Assembly (NCBI RefSeq): GCF_005233875.1
Contig: NZ_SZPZ01000001.1
Location: 1,116,001-1,180,000 of the forward strand
Direction: 5' to 3'
Length of the DNA: 64,000 bases
Source of the DNA: Kribbella jiaozuonensis
GTDB lineage: Bacteria > Actinomycetota > Actinomycetes > Propionibacteriales > Kribbellaceae
Below, one piece after another: positions 42,813 to 53,205 of the stretch (positions are counted from its first letter, which is position 1; each line of letters starts with the position of its first letter). Both the position numbers and the translations under genes were made by a program. Under the pieces are notes generated by a model. That model saw only the letters and a list, made by a program, of their open reading frames with translations, ran no database searches and was not told the origin of the DNA.

Positions 42813-44207
42813 ATGGTTGACGTTGCGGCGATCTTCAAGGCGTACGACGTGCGTGGGGTCGTCCCGGACCAGTTGGACGAATCAGTGGCCCGGGCGACCG
42901 GCGCCGCGTTCGTCGAGGTCCTGGACGTCCTCGCGGGTCCGGGGGCGGTCGTGATCGGGTACGACATGCGACCGTCCAGCCCGGGCCTGGCAGCTGCCTT
43001 CGCCGAGGGGGTGACCAGCACCGGAGCGGATGTGATCGACATCGGCCTGGCCTCCACCGACCAGCTGTACTTCGCGTCCGGCCGGCTCGACCTGCCCGGC
43101 GCGATGTTCACCGCGAGCCACAACCCGGCGAAGTACAACGGCATCAAGATGTGCCGCCCGGGTGCCGCGCCGGTCGGTGCCGACTCGGGTCTGCGGGATA
43201 TCGCCGACCTGGTCGCGAAGGCCCTGACCGAAGGCCCGGCAACGAGCTCGGCAACGGGACATGTCACCCACAAGGACCTGCTCACGGCGTACGCCGACCA
43301 CTTGCACGACCTGGTCGACCTGAACGGCATCCGCCCGCTCACCGTGGTCGTCGACGCGGGTAACGGCATGGGCGGTCACACCGTCCCGGCCGTGTTCGCC
43401 AAGGGCCCGGTGACGATCATCCCGATGTACTTCGAGCTCGACGGCAACTTCCCGAACCACGAGGCCAACCCGCTCGACCCGAAGAACCTGGTCGACCTGC
43501 AGGCCAAGGTCCGCGAGACCGGCGCCGACCTCGGGCTCGCGTTCGACGGCGACGCCGACCGCTGCTTCGTGGTCGACGAGAAGGGCGACCCGATCTCGCC
43601 CAGCGCGATCACCGGCGCGGTCGCCGTACGGGAGCTGGCCAAGCACCCCGGCTCGACGATCCTGCACAACCTGATCACCTCCAAGGCGGTCCCGGAGCTG
43701 ATCACCGAGCACGGCGGCGTCCCGGTCCGGACCCGGGTCGGGCACTCGAACATCAAGCAGAAGATGGCCGAGACCGACGCGGTGTTCGGCGGCGAGCACT
43801 CCGCGCACTACTACTTCCGCGACTTCTGGCGGGCCGACACCGGCATGCTGGCCGCGCTGCACGTGCTGGCCGCGCTGGGTGAGCAGGACAAGCCGGCCAG
43901 CGAGCTGTTCGCCGAGTACGAGCGGTACGTCGCGTCCGGCGAGATCAACAACAAGGTCGCGGACGCGGCGGCGACGGTCGCGGCGATCGAAGATACGTAT
44001 TCTGGCGGCAGCAACATGGACGGCGTGACCGTCGACCATCTGGACGGGTTGACCGTGTCGGCGGGACAGTGGTGGTTCAACGTCCGTGCGTCGAACACGG
44101 AACCGTTGCTGCGGCTGAACGTCGAGGCCGCGGACCGGTCCGAGATGGAGCGTGTCCGTGACGAAGTACTGGCCCTGATCACCGGCGCATCGGTGGAGGA
44201 GAACTGA
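42813..44207 (+). CDS. manB: Phosphomannomutase/phosphoglucomutase
   Basis: A 464-residue alpha-D-phosphohexomutase. Phosphoserine loop FTASHNP with Ser102, metal loop FDGDADRC, sugar-recognition GGEHSAHYYF and phosphate loop RASNTEPLLRLNVEA are complete. It converts Man-6-P to Man-1-P for GDP-mannose. Same neighbourhood as Rv3257c. A tight operon follows: Trm112, SIS and manA. Confidence 0.93.
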   Translation: MVDVAAIFKAYDVRGVVPDQLDESVARATGAAFVEVLDVLAGPGAVVIGYDMRPSSPGLAAAFAEGVTSTGADVIDIGLASTDQLYFASGRLDLPGAMFTASHNPAKYNGIKMCRPGAAPVGADSGLRDIADLVAKALTEGPATSSATGHVTHKDLLTAYADHLHDLVDLNGIRPLTVVVDAGNGMGGHTVPAVFAKGPVTIIPMYFELDGNFPNHEANPLDPKNLVDLQAKVRETGADLGLAFDGDADRCFVVDEKGDPISPSAITGAVAVRELAKHPGSTILHNLITSKAVPELITEHGGVPVRTRVGHSNIKQKMAETDAVFGGEHSAHYYFRDFWRADTGMLAALHVLAALGEQDKPASELFAEYERYVASGEINNKVADAAATVAAIEDTYSGGSNMDGVTVDHLDGLTVSAGQWWFNVRASNTEPLLRLNVEAADRSEMERVRDEVLALITGASVEEN

Positions 44208-44411
44208 ATGGCAGTCAATCTGGACCCGGACCTGTTGAGCATCCTGGTCTGCCCGAAGTGCCGGTCGGAGTTCCGCGTGGACGACGAGGCGAACGAGCTG
44301 GTCTGCACCAACGCCGGCTGCGCGCTGGCCTACCCGGTGCGTGACGACATCCCGGTGCTGCTGATCGACGAAGCCCGGGACACCAGGGAAACGGCCGCGA
44401 CAGAGAGCTGA
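44208..44411 (+). CDS. Trm112 family zinc protein
   Basis: A 67-residue protein with zinc cysteines in LVCPKC and CTNAGC, and a YPVRDDIPVLL end. Trm112-like proteins help methyltransferases or act in unknown roles in bacteria. It starts right after the manB stop, and the next gene is nine bases away. Confidence 0.88.
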   Translation: MAVNLDPDLLSILVCPKCRSEFRVDDEANELVCTNAGCALAYPVRDDIPVLLIDEARDTRETAATES

Positions 44412-44420
44412 CGGAGAGCT

Positions 44421-45497
44421 ATGAGCGTCTTCGACGACACCCGACTGGACGACCCGGCCACCCTCCGGGCGGCCGACCACCTGCTCCGCCGCCTGGCCAT
44501 GGCCGGTGCTCGCGTCCGCGCCGAGCTGGAAGCGTCCGAGGACGTGCTGTCCAACCTGACGTCGGACGGCTTCCGCCCGCGCGCGGTGGTGGCCGCCGGT
44601 CGCGACGCCCGCCTGGTCCGCGCCGTGCTGGAGCCGGTCTGCCCGGTCCCGTTCCTCGCCTGGCCCGGTCCGGGGCTGCCCGGCTGGGCCGGTCCGCTCG
44701 ACATGGTCGTCGTACTCGGCGGAGCCAACGAGGACGCTGACGCGGTCTCGGCGGCAGCCGAAGCGGTACGGCGTGGTTGTGGCCTGCTGGTGGCTGCGCC
44801 GGAGGACTCGCCGGTGGCGATCGCCTCGGCCGGTCTGCGGCACGCGATCCGGCTGCCGTCCCAGTCCGACGACCAGCTCGCGTCGGCGGTCGCGGTACTG
44901 CAGGCGCTGCACCAGCTGGAGCTCGGTCCGGAGGTGGACCACAAGTCCGTCGCGTCGATGCTGGACGACGTCGCGATCGAATGCTCGCCGAACAACGACG
45001 TAGCCTCCAACCCCGCCAAGGACCTCGCGCTGATCCTCGCGGACGCGCTGCCGCTGGTGTGGGGCGGTTCTGTCCTCGCAGCGCGTGCAGCTCGTCGCGT
45101 GGTCGAGGCGCTGCGGCTGGCGAGCGGCCGGCCCGCACTGGCCGCTGACACAGGCCATCTGCTGCCGGTGCTCAACCAGCCGCCGCGGGATCTGTTCGCG
45201 GACCCGTTCGACAAGCCTGCGGAGCTTCGGCCCGCGCTGGTCATCCTGGACGACGGCGTGGAGGACGAAGGCGTCGCCGAGCACCACCGCAAGCTCGAGC
45301 GGAAGGCCGAGGCGCACGACGTCCGCGTGTTCACGGTGCGGCAGGCCAGCGGCACGGACATCGCGCGGTACGCCGCTCTGACCCAGCACGGTCGCTACGC
45401 CGCGGCGTACCTCGGCATCGGCCTCGGCCGCTACGGTACGGCGACCGACACCGACCCGGTCGAGCCAGGGATCCCCTCGGAGGACCCGGCGTGGTAG
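44421..45497 (+). CDS. SIS-domain phosphosugar protein (TobH/Rv3256c-like)
   Basis: A 358-residue protein with two tandem SIS-like halves. In the first, MVVVLGGANEDADAVSAAAEAVRRGCGLLVAAP; in the second, ARAARRVVEALRLASGRPALAADTGHLLPVLNQPPRDLFADPF. By position it corresponds to Rv3256c between manB and manA. A mannose-phosphate isomerase-like role is inferred only from context. GTGG at 45491 overlaps manA. Confidence 0.8.
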   Translation: MSVFDDTRLDDPATLRAADHLLRRLAMAGARVRAELEASEDVLSNLTSDGFRPRAVVAAGRDARLVRAVLEPVCPVPFLAWPGPGLPGWAGPLDMVVVLGGANEDADAVSAAAEAVRRGCGLLVAAPEDSPVAIASAGLRHAIRLPSQSDDQLASAVAVLQALHQLELGPEVDHKSVASMLDDVAIECSPNNDVASNPAKDLALILADALPLVWGGSVLAARAARRVVEALRLASGRPALAADTGHLLPVLNQPPRDLFADPFDKPAELRPALVILDDGVEDEGVAEHHRKLERKAEAHDVRVFTVRQASGTDIARYAALTQHGRYAAAYLGIGLGRYGTATDTDPVEPGIPSEDPAW

Positions 45498-46654
45498 TCC
45501 CGCTGCAGAACACGATCCGCGACTACGCCTGGGGCTCGGCGACCGCGCTCCCCGAGCTGCTCGGCGTGGCGCCGGACGGCAACCCGCAGGCCGAGATGTG
45601 GATGGGCGCGCACGAATCCGCGCCGTCGGTCCTGCCGAACGGCGACACGCTGTACGACGTGGTGTCGGACGACCCGGCCGCGGTGCTGGGCGAGGAGACG
45701 GCCGAGCGGTTCGAGGGCCGGTTCCCGTTCCTGGCCAAGCTGCTGGCGGCCGGGCAGCCGTTGTCGATCCAGGCGCATCCCTCGCGGGACCAGGCCATCG
45801 ACGGGTACGAGCGGGACGAGGCGGCCGGGATTCCGCGCGACGCCGGAGACCGCAACTACAAGGACGCCTGGCCGAAGCCGGAGATCCTGATCGCTCTCGA
45901 GCCGTTCGACGCGCTGGTGGGCTTCCGTCCGCTGGACCGGACGATCGCGTTGCTCGAGGCGCTGGGGCCGGCCGGCTTCGGTGAGCTGACCGACCGGCTG
46001 CGGGACGGGAAGCTGCGGGAGGCGTTCACCGATTTCATGAGCGCCGACCGGGACGCGATCCGTCCGCTGGTCGGTGCGCTCGGCGAGGCGGTTGCGCAGT
46101 ACGACGGGGAAGCCTTCCCGCTGGAGCGGGAGACGCTGTCGAAGTTGTGCGCGGACTTCCCGGACGATCCCGGCGTACTCGCGGCGTTGCTGCTGAACCG
46201 GGTTCGTCTGGAGCGGTTCGACGCGGTGTACCTGCCGGCCGGGAATGTGCACGCGTACCTGCACGGCCTCGGGTTCGAGGTGATGGCGAACTCCGACAAC
46301 GTGTTGCGTGGTGGACTGACGAGCAAGCACGTCGACGTACCGGAGCTCGTCTCGGTGGTCGACTTCGAGCCGCTGGCGGACCCGGTGCTGACCGCTGACG
46401 GCGAGGGTGTCTACGAGACAGGGTGCGAGTACTTCGCGGTCCACCGGGTCGAGCTGGATGGTGGCGAGCAGACCGTCGAGGGTGTCGGGCCGCGGATCAT
46501 CTGCTGTGTCGCGGGCACGATCGATGCTGCGGGCAAAGAATCCGTTGTGACCCCGGTGACACTGTCCGCGGGGCAGTCCGCGTTCGCCGCGGGACCCGAA
46601 GGACCCTGTATCTTGCGTGGTTCTGGCACGGCGTTCGTCGTGTCGGCCCGCTGA
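45491..46654 (+). CDS. manA: Mannose-6-phosphate isomerase, class I
   Basis: A 387-residue cupin isomerase turning Fru-6-P into Man-6-P. Zinc residues are in LSIQAHPSRDQA, KPEILIALEPF and NVHAYLHGLGFEVMANSDNVLRGGLTSKH. It overlaps the SIS gene by seven bases, and together with manB and the guanylyltransferase at 28779 completes GDP-mannose synthesis. Confidence 0.92.
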   Translation: MVVPLQNTIRDYAWGSATALPELLGVAPDGNPQAEMWMGAHESAPSVLPNGDTLYDVVSDDPAAVLGEETAERFEGRFPFLAKLLAAGQPLSIQAHPSRDQAIDGYERDEAAGIPRDAGDRNYKDAWPKPEILIALEPFDALVGFRPLDRTIALLEALGPAGFGELTDRLRDGKLREAFTDFMSADRDAIRPLVGALGEAVAQYDGEAFPLERETLSKLCADFPDDPGVLAALLLNRVRLERFDAVYLPAGNVHAYLHGLGFEVMANSDNVLRGGLTSKHVDVPELVSVVDFEPLADPVLTADGEGVYETGCEYFAVHRVELDGGEQTVEGVGPRIICCVAGTIDAAGKESVVTPVTLSAGQSAFAAGPEGPCILRGSGTAFVVSAR

Positions 46655-46688
46655 TCTCTGCAGTTTTCCTTGGGAGGACCTGAACACC

Positions 46689-47648
46689 ATGGCTGGTGGC
46701 GGAAACAAGGCCGTTGTCGCGGCTTTGCTGGCGAACACCGGGATCGCGGTCACCAAGTTCGCCGCCTGGGCCCTGACCCAGTCGGCGTCGATGCTGGCCG
46801 AGGCGATCCACTCGCTCGCCGACGCGGGCAACCAGGTGTTGCTGCTGGTCGGCGGCCAACGCGCCAAGCGGGCCGCGGACGAGCTGCACCAGTTCGGGTT
46901 CGGCCGGGAGCGGTACGTCTACTCGTTCATCGTGTCGATCGTGCTGTTCAGCGTCGGTGGTCTGTTCGCGCTGTACGAGGGCTACCACAAGGTGCACGAC
47001 CCGCACGGGATCGACAACTGGAAGTGGGTCCCGGTCGCGGTGCTGGTGCTCGCGATCGCGATGGAGAGCTTCTCGTTCCGGACCGCGATCGTCGAGGCGA
47101 ACAAGCTGCGCGGGAAGGTTCCGTGGGTCCGGTTCGTCCGCAACGCGCGGGCGCCGGAGCTGCCGGTCATCCTGCTGGAGGACTTCGCCGCGCTCACCGG
47201 TCTGGTGCTGGCGCTGATCGGCGTCGTACTGACCCTTGTCACCGGCAACGGTGTGTTCGACGGTCTGGGCTCGATGGCGATCGGCGCGCTGCTGGTCTGT
47301 GTGGCGATCTTCCTCGCGATCGAGATGAAGTCGCTGCTGCTCGGTGAGTCCGCGACCCGCGAGTCCCAGGACCGCATCGTCGCCGCGATCGAGAACACGC
47401 CCGGCGTCCAGCGGCTGATCCACATCAAGACGCTGCACCTCGGCCCGGAGGAGGTGCTGGTCGCTGCCAAGGTCGGGGTCGAGCCGACCACCGACGCGGC
47501 CGTCGTCGCCGAGACCATCGACGCCGCCGAGCGCGCCATCCGCGCGGCCGAGCCGATGAGCCAGCACATCTACCTCGAGCCCGACGTCTTCGACGAGAAC
47601 CACGTCCCCGACGAACGCCCCGCCGTACCCGAGGCTCCCTCGCACTAG
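46689..47648 (+). CDS. Cation diffusion facilitator transporter
   Basis: A 319-residue CDF protein with about five or six helices (GGGNKAVVAALLANTGIAVTKFAAWALTQSASMLAEAIHSLADAGNQVLLL) and a C-terminal cytoplasmic metal domain ending with MSQHIYLEPDVF. The AEAIHSLAD motif gives metal ligands. It is closest in form to the SLC30A9-like group. GGGAGG precedes ATG 46689. Metal unknown. The stop shares CTAG with the MerR gene. Confidence 0.9.
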   Translation: MAGGGNKAVVAALLANTGIAVTKFAAWALTQSASMLAEAIHSLADAGNQVLLLVGGQRAKRAADELHQFGFGRERYVYSFIVSIVLFSVGGLFALYEGYHKVHDPHGIDNWKWVPVAVLVLAIAMESFSFRTAIVEANKLRGKVPWVRFVRNARAPELPVILLEDFAALTGLVLALIGVVLTLVTGNGVFDGLGSMAIGALLVCVAIFLAIEMKSLLLGESATRESQDRIVAAIENTPGVQRLIHIKTLHLGPEEVLVAAKVGVEPTTDAAVVAETIDAAERAIRAAEPMSQHIYLEPDVFDENHVPDERPAVPEAPSH

Positions 47649-48004
47649 CGCTGCTTGGGTGGGAGCACACCCGACCTACCAAGCCATCTGAGGGCGCGGT
47701 CGCGGTCGATCTGGGCCTGGGTCGGGGGTGCGGTGAGGCGGCCGGTGCGGTAGCCGAGGTTGCGGATGTCGGCGGCCACGGACGGCTCGGCGAGGGCCCG
47801 GAGCGCGAACGCCAGCGCCGCCGGCGTCACGTCGTACCGGCGTTCGAGGTCGAGCGCGAGCTGCACGGCGGCCAGGTCGCGGTCGTCGTACTGGCGCTGG
47901 GCCGTGTGTTCGGACCGGGACCGCGGGAGCAGCCCGAGCGCCTCCCGGTAGCGCAGCATGCGTGGAGTGGTACCCAGCTGGCGAGCGGCCTCGGTGATGC
48001 GCAT
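47645..48004 (-). CDS. MerR family regulator (short)
   Basis: A 119-residue MerR protein. The winged helix is at 1-70 (MRITEAARQLGTTPRMLRYREALGLLPRSR) with RYREALGL where most have RYYExxGL. The C-terminal part is short and has no cysteine, so metal sensing is unlikely. An 18-bp palindrome stands ten bases before its start. Its neighbours are the CDF gene (convergent) and ahcY (divergent). Confidence 0.87.
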   Translation of the reverse strand: MRITEAARQLGTTPRMLRYREALGLLPRSRSEHTAQRQYDDRDLAAVQLALDLERRYDVTPAALAFALRALAEPSVAADIRNLGYRTGRLTAPPTQAQIDRDRALRWLGRSGVLPPKQR

Positions 48005-48013
48005 ATCTCAATC

Positions 48014-48031
48014 TTGACATTTCGGTGTCAA
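48014..48031. promoter_or_regulatory. Palindrome upstream of MerR gene
   Basis: TTGACA-TTTCGG-TGTCAA. Both arms read as a consensus -35 box, one on each strand. It suits autorepression by MerR and might also touch ahcY, whose own -10 candidate TAGGCT is at about 48073. Confidence 0.6.
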
Positions 48032-48113
48032 AATCGCGCCCGGAGCGATCAAACCGCGTGCCTCGCCCCTCTAGGCTCGTGCGAGTACCAATCACAGTCT
48101 TCAGGGGAGCGGC

Positions 48114-49550
<1,437 letters not shown>

Positions 49551-49560
49551 TTCCCCCCAC

Positions 49561-49597
49561 AGCAAACGCCCCGCAGGTTCCTGCGGGGCGTTTTGCT
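49561..49597. terminator. Bidirectional terminator between ahcY and RDD gene
   Basis: Stem CGCCCCGCAG/CTGCGGGGCG with GTTC loop, flanked by AGCAAA and TTTTGCT that extend it with one bulge; T run on the plus strand and the complementary A run serving the minus strand. Confidence 0.9.
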
Positions 49598-49601
49598 GTT
49601 C

Positions 49602-50561
49602 TCAGGACCACTGGGATTCGTTGCTGCCGGGGGTGGCCCAGCCTTGGGGGTTGAGGGTGGGCGGGCGGGGGCCTGGGGGTGGTGGGGGTGGGATGAACGG
49701 GGTCGGCGCGGGGACGGGGGCCTGGGCGCCGTACGGGCTGGGTGGGGTGAAGGGGCCGGCGGGGATCGCGTAGGACGGGGCGAACGGGCCGGTGGGGGTG
49801 GGGCGGTGGGTGGAGAGGCGGATGAGTTCTCGGCGGCGGCGTTCGGCGAGGATGGCGGAGAGGTACGCGGGGGCGATGATCGGGGTCGGCGGGGCCGGGG
49901 CCGTGACGGCGGCCATCTTGGCGGCGAGGGCTTCGCCGAGGGCGATCTGCGGGCCGGGGAGGAGATCGGTGTAGCGGGCGAGGTAGTCGCGGGCCGCGTT
50001 GGCCAGGTCGTCGGACAGGCGCGAGAGCTCCAGCGACTGGGCCCACTGGACCAGGTGGCCGGGGACGAACAGCGGCGGTGACGCCATCGCCTGGTGCCGC
50101 TCGCGGATGACGACCGTACCGGCGACCATGTCACCGATCCGCTTGCCCTGTTTGTTCATCAGGCTCGCCACGATCCCCGGACACGCCGCGAACCACGGCG
50201 CGAAGTCGACGAAGAACCACATCAGCGTCCGCACCAGCGCGTGCCGGAACCGGATCGAGCTGCCGTCGTCGCGCACCACCTTCAGCCCGAGCACCATCTT
50301 GCCGACGGTCCGCCCGCGGGTCAGCGTCTCCATCACGACCCGGTAGCCGACCGCCACCAGCAGTACGACGATGAAGATCAGCGCGAACGCCAGCGCCTCA
50401 CTGGACTCGCTCCCGAGCAGGAATCCGGCCAGCAACGAGATCAGCACGACCAGTACGACGCCCTGCAGCGCCACGTCGATCGCGCACGCCAGCGCCCGCG
50501 TCGGCATCCGCGCGATCCGCACCTGGAGGACGACCGCTTCGCCGGTGACCAGCTGAGACAC
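49602..50561 (-). CDS. RDD family membrane protein
   Basis: A 319-residue protein with the RDD domain in residues 10-150 (RMPTRALACAIDVALQGVVLVVLISLL ... RGRTVGKMVLGLKVV), about three helices, followed by a soluble linker and a Pro/Ala-rich tail. GTG 50561 follows GGAGGGGG. It is divergent from a SpoIIM gene, a pairing conserved in actinomycetes; function unknown. Confidence 0.88.
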   Translation of the reverse strand: MSQLVTGEAVVLQVRIARMPTRALACAIDVALQGVVLVVLISLLAGFLLGSESSEALAFALIFIVVLLVAVGYRVVMETLTRGRTVGKMVLGLKVVRDDGSSIRFRHALVRTLMWFFVDFAPWFAACPGIVASLMNKQGKRIGDMVAGTVVIRERHQAMASPPLFVPGHLVQWAQSLELSRLSDDLANAARDYLARYTDLLPGPQIALGEALAAKMAAVTAPAPPTPIIAPAYLSAILAERRRRELIRLSTHRPTPTGPFAPSYAIPAGPFTPPSPYGAQAPVPAPTPFIPPPPPPGPRPPTLNPQGWATPGSNESQWS

Positions 50562-50634
50562 GTCGTCGCCCCCTCCTGACTAGACACTGCGTCCGGCTAG
50601 TCTGCCAGCAGTCGGGTGGAGGAAGGGGGTAGCT

Positions 50635-51630
50635 GTGGACGTCGAAGCGTTCGTATCGGTGCACCAGCCGCAGTGGGACCGCCTCGCCTACCTGACCCGT
50701 CGCCAGCGCCGCCTGTCCGGTGCAGAGGCCGAAGAGCTCGTGGTCCTCTACCAGCGCGTCGGCACACACCTGGCCGCGCTGCGAGCCGCCGGCGCCGATC
50801 CGGTGTCGATCGGTCGCCTGTCCGGCCTGATCGCCGACGCCCGCGGTGCGGTGACCGGTGCGCAGGCACCCGTCTGGCGCGACATCTCGAAGTACTTCCT
50901 GGTGAGCTTCCCGGCCGCGCTGTATGCCTCCAGACGTTGGTGGCTCACTATCGGTCTGCTGTTCTATCTGGTCGCGGCCTGGACGGCGTGGCGAGTGCTG
51001 GCTCACCCAGAGGTGATCGACTCGATCGGTACGCCGGACCAGGTCAAGCAGCTGGTCGAGCACGATTTCGAGTCGTACTACTCGGACAACCCGGCACAGG
51101 ACTTCGCACTCCGTGTCTGGATCAACAACGCGACTATCAGTGCCGCCGTGCTGGCACTGGGGATCCTGCTGGTGCCGTCTGTCTTCATCCTGTGGGACAA
51201 CGCGGTCAACCTCGGTCTGAGCGCCGGTCTGATGATCGGCCACGACAGAGGCGGCCTGTTCTTCAGCCTGATCACGCCGCACGGTCTGCTCGAGCTGACC
51301 GCGGTATTCGTCGCCACCGCGGCCGGACTGCGCCTCGGCTGGTCCTGGATCGCTCCTGGCCCCCGCACTCGTATGCAGGCCATCGCCCAGACCGGACGCG
51401 CCACGATCGGCATGGCGATCGGACTGGCCGCAGTACTCCTGGTGACCGGCCTGATCGAGGGCTTCGTGACACCGTTCCTGCCGGCACCGGTCCGCGTGAC
51501 GATCGGCATCCTCGCCGAGCTGGCCTTCTTCACCTACGTCTGGACTCTCGGTCGCCGCGCCTACCGTCACGGTGAGTACGGCGACATCGACGAGGCGGAC
51601 CGGGAAGCCAGCGCACCTGTCTCCGCCTGA
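50635..51630 (+). CDS. Stage II sporulation protein M (SpoIIM) family membrane protein
   Basis: A 331-residue protein with a cytoplasmic N-terminal helical region (residues 1-100) and five or six membrane helices; the SpoIIM core has FALRVWINNATISAAVLALG and HGLLELTAVFVATAAGLRLG. In Bacillus SpoIIM is part of the DMP engulfment complex; actinomycetes have this family without endospores. GTG 50635 follows GGAGGAAGGGGG. Confidence 0.88.
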   Translation: MDVEAFVSVHQPQWDRLAYLTRRQRRLSGAEAEELVVLYQRVGTHLAALRAAGADPVSIGRLSGLIADARGAVTGAQAPVWRDISKYFLVSFPAALYASRRWWLTIGLLFYLVAAWTAWRVLAHPEVIDSIGTPDQVKQLVEHDFESYYSDNPAQDFALRVWINNATISAAVLALGILLVPSVFILWDNAVNLGLSAGLMIGHDRGGLFFSLITPHGLLELTAVFVATAAGLRLGWSWIAPGPRTRMQAIAQTGRATIGMAIGLAAVLLVTGLIEGFVTPFLPAPVRVTIGILAELAFFTYVWTLGRRAYRHGEYGDIDEADREASAPVSA

Positions 51631-51659
51631 TCGGTTTCCGGTGTGGGAACCGGGTCAGG

Positions 51660-52430
51660 GTGAGGATGGACCAGGAAGTGAGGCACAGCCGTGCGTACGG
51701 CGTGGCGATCACTGTCGGCCTGATGGCCTACGGAGTCGTCTATCTGCTGATCGCATGGATCGCTCTGCAGCTCGCCTGGGGGAAGTCGTCCCAGGAAGCG
51801 TCGCAGAAGGGCGCGCTGGAGGAGCTGGCGAGCAAACCGCTCGGCGGCGTCCTGCTGTGGGTCGTCGCGATCGGGTTGTTCGCGCTGGTGATCTGGCGCG
51901 CCCTGCAGCTCATCTACGGGCACCTGGACATGGAGCACAAGCTCTCCGCGATCGGCCGCGCCGCGGTCTACCTCGTGGTCGGCATCAGCGCGGTCAAGAT
52001 CGCCGTCGGATCCGGCGGCGGTTCCAGCACCAGCCAGCAGCAGTCGATGTCCGGCCGGGTCATGCAACACGGAGCGGGCCGGGTGCTGATCATCGTGGTC
52101 GGCATCGCGATCATCGCCATCGGTGCACGCCAGATCCACAAGGGCATCACGAAGAAGTTCACCGAGGACCTGGTCGGCGGCGTCTCCGAGACGACGATCC
52201 TGTTGGGCCGGATCGGGTACGTCGCGAAGGGGATCGCGTTCGCCGTGGTCGGCGTGCTGTTCGCGTGGGCCGCGATCAGCTATGACCCGAAGAAGGCCGG
52301 CGGACTCGACACTGCGCTGCGCACGATCAAGGACCAGCCGTTCGGTTCCGTCCTGCTGACCGTGCTGGCGCTCGGCGTCGCCGCGTTCGGCCTGTACTGC
52401 TTCAGCTGGTCGCGCAACGCTAAGAAGTGA
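51660..52430 (+). CDS. DUF1206 membrane protein
   Basis: A 256-residue protein with six helices in three paired repeats; each repeat has a GRxxYxxxG-like core (HSRAYGVAITVGLMAYGVVYLLIAW, IGRAAVYLVVGISAVKI, LGRIGYVAKGIAFAVVGVLF). DUF1206 proteins are of unknown role. ATG 51666 is an equally good start. Its 3' end overlaps the DUF899 gene by 11 bases. Confidence 0.87.
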   Translation: MRMDQEVRHSRAYGVAITVGLMAYGVVYLLIAWIALQLAWGKSSQEASQKGALEELASKPLGGVLLWVVAIGLFALVIWRALQLIYGHLDMEHKLSAIGRAAVYLVVGISAVKIAVGSGGGSSTSQQQSMSGRVMQHGAGRVLIIVVGIAIIAIGARQIHKGITKKFTEDLVGGVSETTILLGRIGYVAKGIAFAVVGVLFAWAAISYDPKKAGGLDTALRTIKDQPFGSVLLTVLALGVAAFGLYCFSWSRNAKK

Positions 52431-53166
52431 GGCGTCCCGCTTCGATTCGTGACCACTGGGCGATCGGCCGACCGTCGATGACCTTCGGGAGTACTGGGTC
52501 CTCCGTCGCCCACTGCTTCGGCCAACCGTCCGGTGAGTCCTCGAACGGCTCCTGCCGTCCGTAGACGGTGAGGTCCATCAGCGCGTAGTTGTTGTCCATC
52601 ACCTCGACGCCGCGCATGGTCGTCCAGTACGTCTCGAAGACGCGGTCGCCCTGGCGCACATACGAGATCAGGTACATCTGGCCGATGTTGCGTCCGACGA
52701 GCAAGCGCTCGAGTGACCCGACACCGGAGTACCACGGCATCGTCCAACCCATGAAGTCGCGGTACGCACGGCTCTCGGCGTACGGGCCCTGGGCGAAGAC
52801 GGCGAAGGTGATGTCGCGCGAGTGCAGGTACGAGATCTCCTGCACCTGACCTGTGCACCAGGTGCAGCCCTGGCATTGTTCTTCTGCTGGGTGTCCGGTG
52901 TGCCACATGTAGTAGTAGGCGAGGAGTTGCGTGCGCCCTTCGAAGGCTTCGAGCAGGGTGACCGGACCGTCAGGTCCGGTCACCGGGATGCTCGCGTCGA
53001 CCTCGACCATCGGCAACCTCTTGCGCTGTGCCGTGATCTCGTCACCCTCGCGGGTGTGGGCTTTCTCCCTGGCGCGCAGGTGATTCAGATCCGCGTCGAA
53101 CGTTGCCCGATCGACCACCGGCGGGAGGGCAGTTCTTTCCGGTACGGCTCGTTCGTGCTTTCTCAT
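52420..53166 (-). CDS. DUF899 thioredoxin-like family protein
   Basis: A 248-residue cytoplasmic protein of the DUF899 family. The hallmark is the thioredoxin-like core YYMWHTGHPAEEQCQGCTWCTGQV with closely spaced cysteines, followed by ITFAVFAQGPYAESRAYRDFMGW. The reaction is unknown. ATG 53166 lies at the domain start. It is separated from the frameshifted permease by 39 bases and has the same orientation. Confidence 0.85.
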   Translation of the reverse strand: MRKHERAVPERTALPPVVDRATFDADLNHLRAREKAHTREGDEITAQRKRLPMVEVDASIPVTGPDGPVTLLEAFEGRTQLLAYYYMWHTGHPAEEQCQGCTWCTGQVQEISYLHSRDITFAVFAQGPYAESRAYRDFMGWTMPWYSGVGSLERLLVGRNIGQMYLISYVRQGDRVFETYWTTMRGVEVMDNNYALMDLTVYGRQEPFEDSPDGWPKQWATEDPVLPKVIDGRPIAQWSRIEAGRLTS

Positions 53167-53205
53167 ACTGGCCACGTCGGAGCCGGTACCCCGTTCTCGA
53201 CATCG

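Noticed and set aside
48032-48113. SAH riboswitch before ahcY
   Set aside because: The leader is short and I could not fold the pseudoknot or find the conserved SAH-I segments. A covariance search would decide.
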